Position numbers and translations under genes: made by a program. Of a stretch of DNA of 31,319 bases, positions 9,797 to 21,393 are shown one piece after another. Under the pieces are notes generated by a model. It made no database searches and had not been told where the DNA came from. It saw only the letters and a program-made list of their open reading frames with translations. The first letter of the stretch is position 1. Each line of letters begins with the position of its first letter. The DNA is taken from the NCBI GenBank assembly GCA_001969505.1, contig LSSK01001436.1:1-31319 (forward strand). The letters are read 5' to 3'. This DNA is from Zancudomyces culisetae (taxonomy: Eukaryota > Kickxellomycota > Harpellomycetes > Harpellales > Legeriomycetaceae).

Positions 9797-11981
9797 TTTG
9801 TTTAACAGTCTGCTTTATTATGAAGCGGAGTAACTCGTCTAGGGTGTAGGTATGTTAAGAGAATATAACGACCTTTAATTATAACTAAGATAAGAGAGTT
9901 ATTTAAACGAAATTTATTTAACAGAATTTAACTTGAGGGCTATGTGGCCATTTAATTGCTTTAAAGCTAATTCCAAACACTTGACATTTTTCCGAATCAA
10001 AACTTAGAAAGTTAAGTTGTTGTACGCTTATAATATCAATGGGATGGGGCTAGGTGAGGTTTCTATACAAAAAAATCCATTGTTTCCCAAAAACTGGAAA
10101 TGTAATCATATAATAATCAACCTTCAAAAAAGATTTAATGATAATGCTACTTAATTGTGAGCAAAAGTTAAGGCTCATTGAAAATAAGGTGGAAATAAAA
10201 CCGATACAAAGCATATTTAATTTATTTAAGGTTTTTGACACAGATAATCAGCAATAATAATAGTTGTTTTTAACCCACTAGCCTCCAAGTACTTGATATA
10301 TAATTTGCGTGTAGTAGCTTTGATTGTAGCTCAAACATCTTTCTTTCATATTTGTTTATTTTATGCATTACTGAATACGAGCGTGCAATAAACGCTCAAG
10401 TTAAAATAATGTACGATAGGCGATTAATTGTGGAATAAGTAAAGGCTGTGTTTTTGTGTGTCATAGTGAACATTATGACGTATGTCGGGAGACTGATAAA
10501 CCAGAAGAGCATAATATAAAGTACGGGTGTGCAATGAGCTCTTTAAAGCACTTCTTAAGACGCATATTGCTGCTTTTAATCAAATATGTGACTGAAAAAA
10601 TGGATAAAGCATACAATTATAAATGCCTTTTCTTTTTAACTTGTGATTGTCCTCATTGTTATTAATTTATGATTGTTTATTCCATTTTATTTTTAAAATG
10701 TATTGTTTACTAACAGTATTCAGTATGGATATTGATAGCACGGGGATTTGTTTCTTTGACTTTAAAAACGTTGTAGGCCATTATCCTTTCTGTATAATAA
10801 TTTATAATTCCGAACATATTCTTTAGGTTTCCTAATGTGTTGTGATGCGGGGTAGCTTTTTTCAAGATAGTGTAGGACAATTAAGAGTATCAATATTAAA
10901 GCTAAGATTAATATCCTAAAAACCAAGAGTCACACATAGCCCTACTGAAGGACATCCAGTTCTTTGTTATTCTTGCAATGCCATGTTTTTTATAGACCAT
11001 TTTTACCCATCAGGCTGTTATAATTATTTTTTCAGTTGCACACTTGCAAATAATTCCCCTTGTTTATAGCACACAGTCTTAGAGCATGATCTTGAGTTTG
11101 GTTTAAATAAGATTTTTTATGTTGCTTAACAACGATACACATCCAAAAGTATAGGTAAGTGACTCGGATAGCTTGGTATGTTCACTAAAAATTTGTAAAG
11201 CAAAATAAAAGCACTTTATAATATTTTTTCCCAAGTTATTAGTGTGTGGCAATTGAAAACTACTTTTAGAGATAAGTATGTTGATGTAGATTTACACTAA
11301 AAGTTCAAAAATAACAGATACATGGTATTATTCATTCTTTCGAGCTTAAATAATCTAAAACAGCACCTATAAAACATTCTCTTGGTTTGATATCTAAAAA
11401 TTAAAAAAAAAAACAAATCTTTCCTTTGCCAAAAGCTCGCAAATAAAAGGTATGAAATGTGATTGTGCTAACTAGCCTAACGCCTATGTTTTGGTATAGA
11501 TGGGCTTTGCACCACACAAGTGTATCCACTACACGCCTAAATTTAAAAAAGTATTAGTTCCTTGCTCACGCAAAAATGTTGTGTGTAACCAAAAGTATTG
11601 TTACAGTATTTTTCGGGAATATCAATCAGTTGCGCCTATTCCTGTATCCAAAGAGTTTGCATATACATATGCTATCATTATTACCATTTTTTTCTTTTCA
11701 AGCTTTTGATTCTCTTGGTTTAATTCCAGCACAAATGATAATTTCCACTCAATGAACAGATTACAAACCCTGAGTATTGGGCTGACCTATGGCGTACAAC
11801 CAAAATACAGTGTTATGCGACGAATAAAAAGTTAGCCAATACCGAGTTGGTGTTATTTGAGTTTAACAAATAAATCACATATTCTAATTGATCGGACATT
11901 TAATAATAAAGCATAAATGATGCTTTATAATATTAAACATTTCAAAGTTGTTAGGGGATACCAAAACGAAATTAAACAAAA
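9797..11981. other. Divergent intergenic region upstream of twinfilin
   Basis: These 2.2 kb lie between the start of the secreted-protein gene (minus) and twinfilin (plus), so both promoters are here. Open frames at 10456-10665 and 11500-11709 (plus) encode Cys-containing peptides with no recognised family. A stretch at 11758-11871 (plus) reads open for 37 codons (ITNPEYWADLWRTTK...) right after an AG and ends in TAA, like a terminal exon, but I could not find in-phase upstream exons. Single-stop stretches at about 10990-11160 also look faintly protein-like. None is strong enough to call as a gene. Confidence 0.4.
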
Positions 11982-13656
11982 ATGTCGGCACGCAGTAACA
12001 TACCAGGTAAGAAAAGAATTGTCTTATATCAATTTTCTATCTAAACAGTACATATTGCTAAAGTTTATAATAATACCAACAACAAGAATAATAATAATAT
12101 TTAGTTTCTGAAGATCTAAAAAGGAAATTTGCGGAGGCTGTTAGTGAAAATTGCACAAGAGCATTCAAAATTTCGATATTACAAGGTACCTTGAAAATTC
12201 AATATTAGATTGAATACTGACTTTTAATATATTTTATACATTGGCTATAAACTTTGAAAATACCGAAATATAGAGGCTCTACATGTAGCCGGCGAAATCA
12301 AGATAAATGACACGCTAAGAGAGGGTAAGCATATTCTTTTTGGTAGGAGTTTGCGGATACTCTTTTTTTTTTTTGACTATTTCGAAAATAAATAGTAAAT
12401 GATATTATTTGAGTAGTGTTTTATTTTCTACATTATAAAAATATACTAGATTTAGCCCACGTGGCATCGCTACTTGAGGAAAAGGTTCCGTGTTATTTGC
12501 TAATCTCAACTTGGGAGAGTGCGGAAAAGGATGAACCGAGTTTTTTTCAAGAAACAAGAACAAGTGGATGGGTTTTGGTAACATACATACCCGATGACGC
12601 GCCGGTTAAAGAAAAAATGTTATATTCATCGACAAAATATTCGATATTAAAAGGATTGGGGGAAAGTATGATTACAACTCAAGTGGATATTAGTGAAAGG
12701 AGCGAATTGGAATACAAAGAATACCTAAGGTACATAAATGAGAAAAAGGCACCAGCGACCCTTACCGCCCAAGAAAAGGCAGAACAAAAAATGCGAATGG
12801 ATCAGGTATTTTACACAGACTATTTTGATATGTTTCCAGTAGCTAACTTTAAAGTTTATCAAACATGTACTTCAATGATATAATCAAGATATTACAAAAA
12901 AAGACCCCAGGCCTAAATGTATTTTCTTTTGATTATTAGGCAGTTTCAGAAGAAATGATGAGAGGAACAGAGCGAAAAAATATCGTTCCAGGGCTGGCAC
13001 TAGAGTTGACAGAGGATGCAAAAGAGGAACTGCATAATCTTCATATAGGAAAACAAGCACTGGTCATACTAAAAGTGAATCGCGAAAAGGGTAAGGGAGA
13101 GGTCATAGACATGGATAAGGGGTATGATTTTGCATCACTATCAAAGTTAGTAAGCCTCGAATCGCTTTTTCCAAACTCAGAGCCTAGATTTGGGTTTTTC
13201 TTGTGCAAAAAGGATCAAAGTGAGCTCCGAACACCAAACACGGCGCATTTAATGGAGATGGACCACTTGGAAAGTATTTTTGATGAGCCTGTATTCATAT
13301 ATTCATGTCCGCCGGATTGTACAATACAAGACAAAATGCTGTATGCCTCAAGCAAAGCGGCACTCCTCGAAAAGGTTCATTGTGAATTTGGGCTTGTTGA
13401 AAAAAAGAGAATTGAAGTGTCTGATCCTGCAGAGCTGACAATAGAGTTTATCAAAGGAGAGCTTAGCCGCTTGAAAATGACGTCTACAGTAAATTCCAAT
13501 GCCTCGTCAAGCTACTTTGCGGGTTCCAATAGTTTAGGTGATCAGCAAATGTTTATATCCGGAACAGAATCACAATTACAAAGACCAAGTTTAGGAAAAA
13601 ATCTCAGAAAATTTAACAAGCCACTTGCACCATCGCGAAAAAAAAGCATGAGCTAG
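11982..13656 (+). CDS. TWF1: Twinfilin, two-ADF-H-domain actin regulator (five exons)
   Basis: Exons 11982-12006, 12105-12185, 12274-12324, 12450-12805 and 12940-13656 join in phase to 1230 nt, 409 aa; animal twinfilins are about 350 aa. The first exon codes for only eight residues. The first ADF-H domain covers about residues 5-145 (SEDLKRKFAEAV, VPCYLLISTW, KEKMLYSSTKYSILK). The linker has APATLTAQEKAEQK, matching the conserved twinfilin linker. The second ADF-H domain covers about residues 185-345 (ALVILKVNREKG, FGFFLCKKD, ESIFDEPVFIYSCP, IQDKMLYASSKAALLEKV). The basic tail ends in FNKPLAPSRKKSMS, like the capping-protein-binding tail of twinfilins. Twinfilin sequesters ADP-actin monomers, promotes filament-end depolymerisation and binds capping protein, in the cytosol and at cortical patches. 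Two ADF-H domains plus this linker separate it from cofilin (one domain) and from coactosin or Abp1. Confidence 0.9.
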
Positions 13657-13840
13657 TGTGTCTTACGCTTTGTGCTTGTAGTTCACAGAGCTGTACGAGT
13701 CATGAAAAACACAGCCATTTACTTAATCCTTAGTATTTTTGAACACAGATTTTTAGTTTTCCTGATTTACTCTTGCCTCTCTTACACGTTTTCTACTTTT
13801 TTTTTTAATCAAGACATAAATGCAACCAAATTAAACACAA

Positions 13841-14940
13841 TCAAAGAGAGTTAAGCCAAGATGTAAGATGGCTTTCCACACTCTTATCGGGAACTTGGCA
13901 TATTTCCGCCTTTTTTTTGATACCAAATGCCGATTTTTTTTTAGTTGGGGGCAACTCAAGAGCGGGGGTACTGGAAATTTCGAAGTCTAGTGCGGTATTG
14001 TAAAACAAAACAAACAGATTGGACAAGTTCTTGTGGTATGTGCTTGTTGGGGTGCTTGCAATTTGCTCAGCGTCGTTAAATTTGTATCTTAGCGTCCGAG
14101 CAAACTTGACGAGTTCTCCAAAAGAATCCAAAACCGCCTATTTAAATATAGTTTGAGTTTATAGCAAGAAAAATGAAGTGAGAGCGGGGGGGGGGGGAGA
14201 ATCATGTTTTTATGAGCATTTAAGCACAATTGACATGAATATAGAGATACACCAGCCTAAAAACATATGAGGATAATCATAAAATAAAGTCATGGGGGTT
14301 CATATCCTTACCAATGGAACTGTATTTAGATTAATATTGATGGTGGAATGACTCCATCGATTGTCAACCAACTTACAAAGTGTTTGTATGAAACTTTCGC
14401 TATTTGATAACATCAAAGGGGTGAAAAAATAGACAAGAGTACAGTAGAGGGTGCAATAGAGTGAGAAGAAGACAGTAGGAAAACTTACTGTTTAAGCAGA
14501 GTACTGTCAACTGCAGCTTTATGGGTTACTTTCTCAGAGTCAGTAGTATTAATATACCCAGTATCACCACGTCCGTTATAGTTTGCAGACTTAGAATTCA
14601 GTGGCGATAAAACAGTATGATCAGGTAAAAAGTGACTCGAAAGCAAATATTGGTTAATCCCGGCTTTCTGCCGAGAATCTGAATTCTCAGAGTTGTAAAG
14701 CAAATCAAAGTTGTGATATTTGTTACCTAAGATCAAAGAAAAAAAAATAAGTATAGTGATAAATCAATGTGGAAATATATTCCACCGAGTTCAAGTCAAT
14801 GCCTGGCGAGCAGCTTACTTGGCCAGTATGTTGGAATCATCGGCTGTAGTGAAAGAATACTTACATATCAAGAAGGACTGGGAAAATAAGTTTGCAATAC
14901 GTGTAGTATATTGTTGATATTTGTTATTGCTAGACGACAT
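13841..14940 (-). CDS. Unrecognised 232-aa protein (four exons)
   Basis: Minus-strand exons 14940-14865, 14726-14489, 14399-14312 and 14137-13841 join in phase to 699 nt, 232 aa, with GTAAGT, GTAAGT and GTAAGG donors. The start MSSSNNKYQQYTTRIANLF is the first ATG after the upstream gene. The N-terminal half is polar and Asn/Ser-rich. The C-terminal half is more ordered and helical, with ESFIQTLCKLVDNRWSHST, LDSFGELVKFARTLRYKFND and NLSNLFVLFYNTALDFEIS, then a lysine cluster PPTKKKSAFGIKKKAE. It has no signal peptide and no membrane span. It starts 106 nt downstream of the HAUS3-like stop on the same strand and is convergent with twinfilin (184 nt apart). I cannot name a family, and Asn/Ser-rich segments limit similarity judgement. 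A 25-nt stretch inside intron 1 could be an alternative exon (see findings). Confidence 0.7.
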
Positions 14941-15046
14941 CCAGGATAGTAGCTCTTTGAGATTATTCTATTGGGAGTAATAACAAAAAAGAGTGGTGAT
15001 ATGCCAGTTAGTCTGTTTTATGGTTTTGTAGATCACAATCTAATAG

Positions 15047-17271
15047 TCAAAATGATATAGGTATAGTGAGAGGCTTAACTGTATACAGCTTGCTCTCAAC
15101 ATACACACTGGTTGATTTGTTAACCCAGTATTCCAGTTTATTACACCAATCCTGTATACTCCTGTATTCCCGCTCAATATAATTTTGGTAGAAGCATAAT
15201 ATTGCACTTTTCATTTCAAAAGCGTCATTATGAAGTTCATTTCCAATAAGTTCTTGGTAGGCTTTCAATTGGAAAGACTGAGTCTGCAACATATTTCTGG
15301 CTAGAATTTCTAAAACATTAGTACATGATGGAGTAACGGGAGCAGGTAACCGAACCAATGACGTTATATACTGCTTCTCTAGTATATCTATTTCCCTTTT
15401 TATTAGTTCTGGCTGTTTAATGATCATATTACACAGCTCTTTTGTATCGCAGCTTTTGGTAATGCTTTCAGCCGATTTTAGCAAAATATCTAAATATTCC
15501 TCTTTTTCCTGCTCTTCATTTATTAAAATCTCGAGTTTTTCAATCGAATGTTTCAGGTCAATAAATTCTTTTAAACAGAAACCTAAATATCCTATATACA
15601 TTATTTGTATTATTTATAGTATTTCTGGCATAGTCCTGTTAAATTGATTATAAGTGTGGTTATTAAAAGATTAATATACATGTGTATTGGTCCACCAAAA
15701 AGAAAGTTAGCATACATACACACGTGTAAAAAAAAAGAGAAAAATGACTATATACCTTGCATACCAGAAAACCTTGAGACGTTAGGCAGCTTCTTAACAG
15801 CGTTGGAAGGAAACATATCCAGATCCTTACATTCTTGATTAAATGTATTAGTTATAGATTTTGCAGTCACATCGATATATTGAAAAACTGATTTATAGTC
15901 ACTTTTACTAATCTCCCGGTCTTTAAAGCTATTAAAGTCAATATCTTCTTGAAGACTGTCCGAAAGATACTGTAACTCAAGTACTGTCTCTTTAAGATGA
16001 TCATCAAATTCGCTAGCCATTTTATAGCCGCTTTGGATATTTATTTCTTCATTTTCTTCCGTTTCTAATTGCCTCAAAGTATTCTCCATTTTTTGCAAAC
16101 TTGTGTTCATTTCCATTTGTTTGATCGTTAACAGGTTTAGTGTGTTTGTTTCAGTTTCTATTTCGTCTTTAAGCTCCTTGATTTCGTCAAGAATGTTCAA
16201 ATAGGACGAATCATACCAATCCTCTCTGGGCAATATCACTTTGCTGAGATCGTCCATGTGTACAGTGGAGGTGCTGTATTTTGATAAAAGTTCTGGTTGT
16301 TCTAGGTTGCTAAAGGTAGTTACTTCATTATTGTGTTTAGCTAAAACATCCATATCCATATCAATGTGATTTTCTTTCTTTTCCTTTGGATAGTTTATCT
16401 CGTCCAAGTAGTCGGCCCTATTAGTTATCAGTGTTTCATTTAACAGATATCTGTATTCATGATACTAAGTTATAGGGTAGGTATTCAATTCACCCCATTT
16501 TAATGTATACTAAATGTTTGAAATATTAAGAGTTACAGCTCAAGTTCAGCTTCGGATATACCATTTTTATGAATAGTTAGATTCTCCACAATCCACGCCA
16601 AAAACCCTTTTTTATCAAATTCGGGTACAAACCCCCATACTAGACCACTGGGTTCTATATTTTTGATGCATATTGTGGTATCTTTTCCTTTAGGCTTGGA
16701 GCCAAAGGCTGTACTTGATTTGCCGTAAATCTCTGTATTATATGGGGCTGTGAGTTTCCCCTTTTTCGAGACATTGTCTATATCGACCATGTTGGCTTTA
16801 TCCCCTCCAAGATATGAACTGGTGCCCCTTATGATACCAGCCGGACGCTTTGCTCCTGTAGATTCTGATATCTTATCAACTCTGATGCTGGAACGGTAAT
16901 TTAGCTTTGTAGCTCTTATTGTCCTTTTCTTTTTTTCTTCATTTAAATAGTGGACGTTTCCAGTATCTTTTTCGTGAAGATATTCATGATTATGCAGTTC
17001 TTTGCTTTTGTTTTTTTCTACTATTCGCATCCATCAGGTTATTAAGAGTTTTGAAAATTAAAATAAAACATGAAATATGAAAAGATATGATTCAGGGCCG
17101 CAGCATGGATTTATACTTACATTTTTGTATGGATATATCGTATTCGCCAATAAATGCAATTTCGTTTACGAGTTTTGATAGCTTTTGAGCAAGCCTTTGT
17201 GATTTATCCTCAAGTCCATCATTGTTTATGTCACGTCCCTCTTTAAAATATCTTTTGCCTCTGGTCTGCAT
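15047..17271 (-). CDS. HAUS3: HAUS3-like augmin subunit, coiled-coil protein (four exons)
   Basis: Minus-strand exons 17271-17121, 17020-16537, 16417-15756 and 15591-15047 join in phase to 1842 nt, 613 aa; human HAUS3 is 603 aa. The signature is WGFVPEFDKKGFLAWIVEN, followed by ISEAELELADYLDE, at about residues 178-216. It resembles the HAUS3 N-terminal block (FEG...FLKWF...N..LSERELEAF). Coiled coil follows: ILDEIKELKDEIETETNTL and MNTSLQKMENTLRQLETEE in exon 3, and HSIEKLEILINEEQEKEEYL in exon 4. Augmin binds spindle microtubules and recruits gamma-tubulin for branching nucleation. About 175 basic, polar residues precede the signature, much more than in animals, so the start is uncertain; the true start may lie inside exon 2 or in an upstream exon, since TTTCAG sits just 5' of the ATG. 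Another coiled-coil protein is the main alternative. Confidence 0.62.
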
Positions 17272-17581
17272 TATGTTCTTTCGATTGTGATACCGCTGAA
17301 ATTTAAATATCAGACTTGAAGTCTTTAGAATTGTAGAAAATTCAGTTATAATTAACCTTTCTCTTTTTTATCTTTCTTTTTTTGGTAAGCAGGAACTAAT
17401 ATCTTAAAAAGTTGGCTGCTAATAAAATACTTGATCATTCAATTGCACAAGTATGTGCATAAGTGTGATCATTGGGTGGTATTGTTTACTAAAAATAAAA
17501 AAACTAGAACAAGAAAGCCATTTAGGCAACTGTATTTCACAAAAACAACTCAATGAAATACCATGGGCGTAGAGAGAGACC

Positions 17582-17620
<39 letters not shown>

Positions 17621-18802
17621 AAGAGGTTGCTTATACCCCCCAAGCTTTATGATAACTGTAGAATAAATTAATCCACAATAGAACAAATGCTTATTTTTAT
17701 TTTAAATATCAAAACACACACAATATCTGTTTGCTTGTAAAGCATAGTATAGTTGAGAATACAGTGGTGATATCTTTATTTCGAGTTACATCTATATCAT
17801 ATCCATATCATTCTACTACTTAATAGAATGGCAGACTTTTTTTGTTGGGCATTTTGTTTATCATGAGACAAAAAAAGAAAGTGGAGTGTGACCATCCCGA
17901 ACTATTCTGACTCCACATCGTTTGCAGAATTTAAATTGTCAACAACAAAGACTCGGCGGATATTGTTTTTAAATGCACCTTGACTTGCATGAGCAAACAA
18001 ATTGTCATCTGTCCAATTACACGAAACTTTGATGTTTTACCTTGTGGATTTAACCATCAGCACCAAGTTGTTGAGGACAAGTAGTCTGAGAGAGAGCGAG
18101 AAGGTTTCCGGAAAATATGCATTAATTAGCACCCAGTAAAAATGTGGAATTTCATCCTTCGACTTTTTTTCTTACTTTTTTTATCAAGAAAAATTGTTTT
18201 ATTTTACTTGAAAAGGACCTTAAACATAAATTGATGTGAATATCAAATGGTCTTTATTAATTGGATGAGTCTGGCACATTAAAATATAGGTTCGTTTTAC
18301 TCCAAATTGGCACTGATGTTTGGCTAAACAAGCCCAGATATTTGCCTAGAAATAGACCCCACTCCACTTTGCTCCCAAAGTTTTGAAAATACAAGAGGGT
18401 GGGTTAGCAATTCACGGAAATGCAAGCAGGGTATGGGGGGGGAGATGACGCAGTTTAGCAGCTAGAAATGAAGCTGGTCAAATCAGATTTAGGGCATACA
18501 AAAAAAAACTGGTCAATAAGAGCTTGAAGAATTCAACTCAGACTCAAGAATGTAACCCAATTATAAAGCGTTAAAGCCAAACAATATACTTAATGTTTAA
18601 ATGCGTTTGGATCACATAAATATACAAGTTTTTACTTTAAATAAATAATCCAGATTAATAGTCGTAGAATTTGTTTGAATATATTGTTTTAGAACTAGAA
18701 TAAAGATAAACAGTTAAGAAATAATTCAGAAAACATATCGAAGGACAAAAGAGACAAACCTTATTTATATAAATTACATTTTCCTTAGTTTCCGATAAAA
18801 AA
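17272..18802. other. Divergent promoter region between HAUS3-like gene and VPS13
   Basis: These 1.5 kb separate two divergent genes. They include a GA microsatellite (17585-17613), a second GA-rich patch near 18089, a G-run near 18436, and a TATA-like AT-rich stretch (TTATTTATATAAATT, about 18761-18775) some 30 nt before the VPS13 ATG. A possible noncoding or extra 5' exon of the HAUS3-like gene could lie at about 17295-17400 (minus). No other gene is apparent. Confidence 0.5.
17585..17613. repeat. (GA)n microsatellite
   Basis: About 14 uninterrupted AG dinucleotide units follow a shorter GAGAGA patch at about 17571-17579. It lies between divergent genes. In other organisms such tracts can bind GAGA-type factors or exclude nucleosomes; no such role can be shown here. 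Confidence 0.92.
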
Positions 18803-21357
18803 ATGTTAGAAGGAGTAGTAGCGACTATTTTGAATCGGATTTTGGGAGATTATATTGATAATCTTGAGACAAATCAATTAAACATTGGTATTTGGCAAGG
18901 AAATGTCAAATTGAAGAATTTGAAGTTGAGGAAGGATGCTCTGGATAGATTACATTTACCAATAGATGTAGTAAAGGGAAGCATTGGGAATCTGGTTCTA
19001 TCAATACCATGGTCAAATTTAAAAGGGGCACCAGTAAAGGTGTTATTGGAGGATGTTTTTGTTTTAGCAATACCGAGATTTAAAATAGCAATTACAAAGG
19101 AAGAGATTCGAGAGGAAGAGGAAAGAATGTTTGCGGAAAAGATGAAAAGATTGGCTGATTATGAGTTGTTATTGAGTGAAGAGGTAAAGAAAAAGAGTAG
19201 TGAGGATAATAGCTATGCTGGGCAATTGGCAACAAAAATAATAGACAACCTAGAGGTGAAAATCAACAACATACATATCCGGTACGAAGATGAAGAGACA
19301 TACGCAAAAAGAGCATTTTCAGTTGGACTGGTATTACCAAGATTGTCAGTGATATCTACAAATGACAAGTGGATACCAGAGTTTGTTACTGCCACAGCAA
19401 ATTCAGCGTACAAAAAGATGGCGCTGGAAAGGTTCTATGCGTACTGGGATAGTGAATGTGGCTTATTGAAAAACGCAACCGATGAAGAGTTTTCTGTTGA
19501 AATTAAAAGGCAAATGGATGTCAGCAACCATAATTGCATAGTGAAGCCTATTGTGGGAACAGCAAGGCTTAAAATGAACAAAAAAATAGTTGATAATAGC
19601 GGAAAAATCAATGTAAAACTAGCATTTGAACAGTTTGGGTTGCAGATGGACGATCAGCAATATGAGGACTTTTTAAAGTTGGTAAGCAAGCTGGAGATCT
19701 TTAATAGGCAAAAGAAATACTGGAAATATAAACCGGCGCCAGGAGTAACAGTGCACGATAACCCAAGAGCCTGGCTCCAGTTTGCAATTAACACCGTTTT
19801 GGATGAGGTTAGAGAGAACAAAAGGAAGTGGGGATGGAGCAGTATTTATGATAGAATAGGGATACTTAGAGAGTATGTAAGACTATTTACTAAACTGAGG
19901 ACAGGGGAGCGGATGAGTGTAAAGGAAAGTCAAAAACTAGATAGTATGGAAAGAGAGCTTTCATTTGAAGATCTTAAGCTGTTCCGACAACTATCAATGC
20001 CAAAGATACAGAAGATTAATCAAGAAAAGCAGGTAGTAGCAAAAACCCAAGAGGTGGATGCGAATAGTGAGGCAAAAGGATGGCTGGGAGGGTGGGTAAA
20101 CTGGGCAATGGGGGCGGGGGAGGGCGTACCTAACAAAAAGGACGTATCCCCACGCATATTTCCAGAGAAAAACAAGAAAGAGCAGGAAGGGAGAAGGGAA
20201 AGTATCAGTTCAAAGGAGGTGGAGGAACTGATGCATGCATTGGAGCTCGATAAAGTAGTTACCGAAAAGGAGGTGTTACCGGAAGACATGATATTGTATA
20301 CGATTGATGCTGAGCTTAACAATGGACAGGTAGAGATAAGTACTGTGGATAAAGGGAGAAAATATAGGATATTATCTAAGCATAGTATTTTCAATGCAGT
20401 TGGAGAGAATATAAAAGTGGAGGTGAGGAAGCGGCCCAGTAACATGGCGGTAGATTTGAAGGTTAGTGGGTTCAGAGTAGAAGATGGTACTGTTCCAGGA
20501 AACCGGTTTCCAACAATGATAGAAATGCGCGAAAAAGTGGCAAAGACAACAACCAAGCCATTGCTTCATGTATTATTTGAGGATAAACCTTTGGACGGAC
20601 ATGCAGATACGGTGGTGAAAGTGAAGTCTCAGGCATTGAATATTGTATTAAATCCTGAGATGCTCAAACAAATAGAGATGTTTTTCAAACCTAAAGAGAC
20701 GGTGGTGGAATCTCTTCAGGGATTGGTGAAGGCGGCGTCGAATTCGGTAGCTGGGTTGCAAAGCCAAACCAGGGCAAGTATAATCCAGGCGCTAGAGGAA
20801 CGGAAGAAAATGGATTTACAATTGGATATCCAGGCGCCTATATTTATTGTTCCGATGGATGTGTGCAACCCAGGAGGGGGGGTTACGATGCTTGATTTGG
20901 GACACTTGACGCTTAAGAGTGAGCAGGTAAATGAGGAAGACAAGGTAAGGATCATGAAAATGAATGTATTGGAAATTGGCAGTGCGGAGAAGCGAAAGGG
21001 GATTGAGAAATATATATACGATTGGCTTAATATACGGCTTGAGAGGACTCAGTTGTTGGTGGGTCGATCACTTTCTGACTGTACTAATGCAATGAAAGAG
21101 GAACAGATAAACGAGCGAATCCAAGTACTAGATAGAATTGCGTTAAATTTCAAGCTTGGGATGTGCCTGCTTTCAGAGCGACCGTTAGACATGCCACAGG
21201 TGATGATAGATGGAGATGTTCCATCATTACAGGTGTATTTTTCAGATTACAAATACCGACAAATTATGGCGACGGTAGATATAATTGTTATGGCATTTGG
21301 GGGAGCCCAACAACAGCTGGAATCAGAGCAAGAGCATAATAAGGCAAAAGCCCACGT

Positions 21358-21393
<36 letters not shown>

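Noticed and set aside
17419-17643. Minus-strand frame with a Ser-Leu repeat
   Set aside because: It is created by the GA microsatellite and has no supporting signals.
20020-20556. 178-codon minus-strand open frame inside VPS13, rich in Ser, Thr and Phe
   Set aside because: It is antisense to conserved VPS13 coding sequence and its composition mirrors the sense codons. Similar antisense frames at 21578-22111, 21919-22422, 22564-23139, 28106-28459, 28471-28911 and 30286-30705 are rejected for the same reason.
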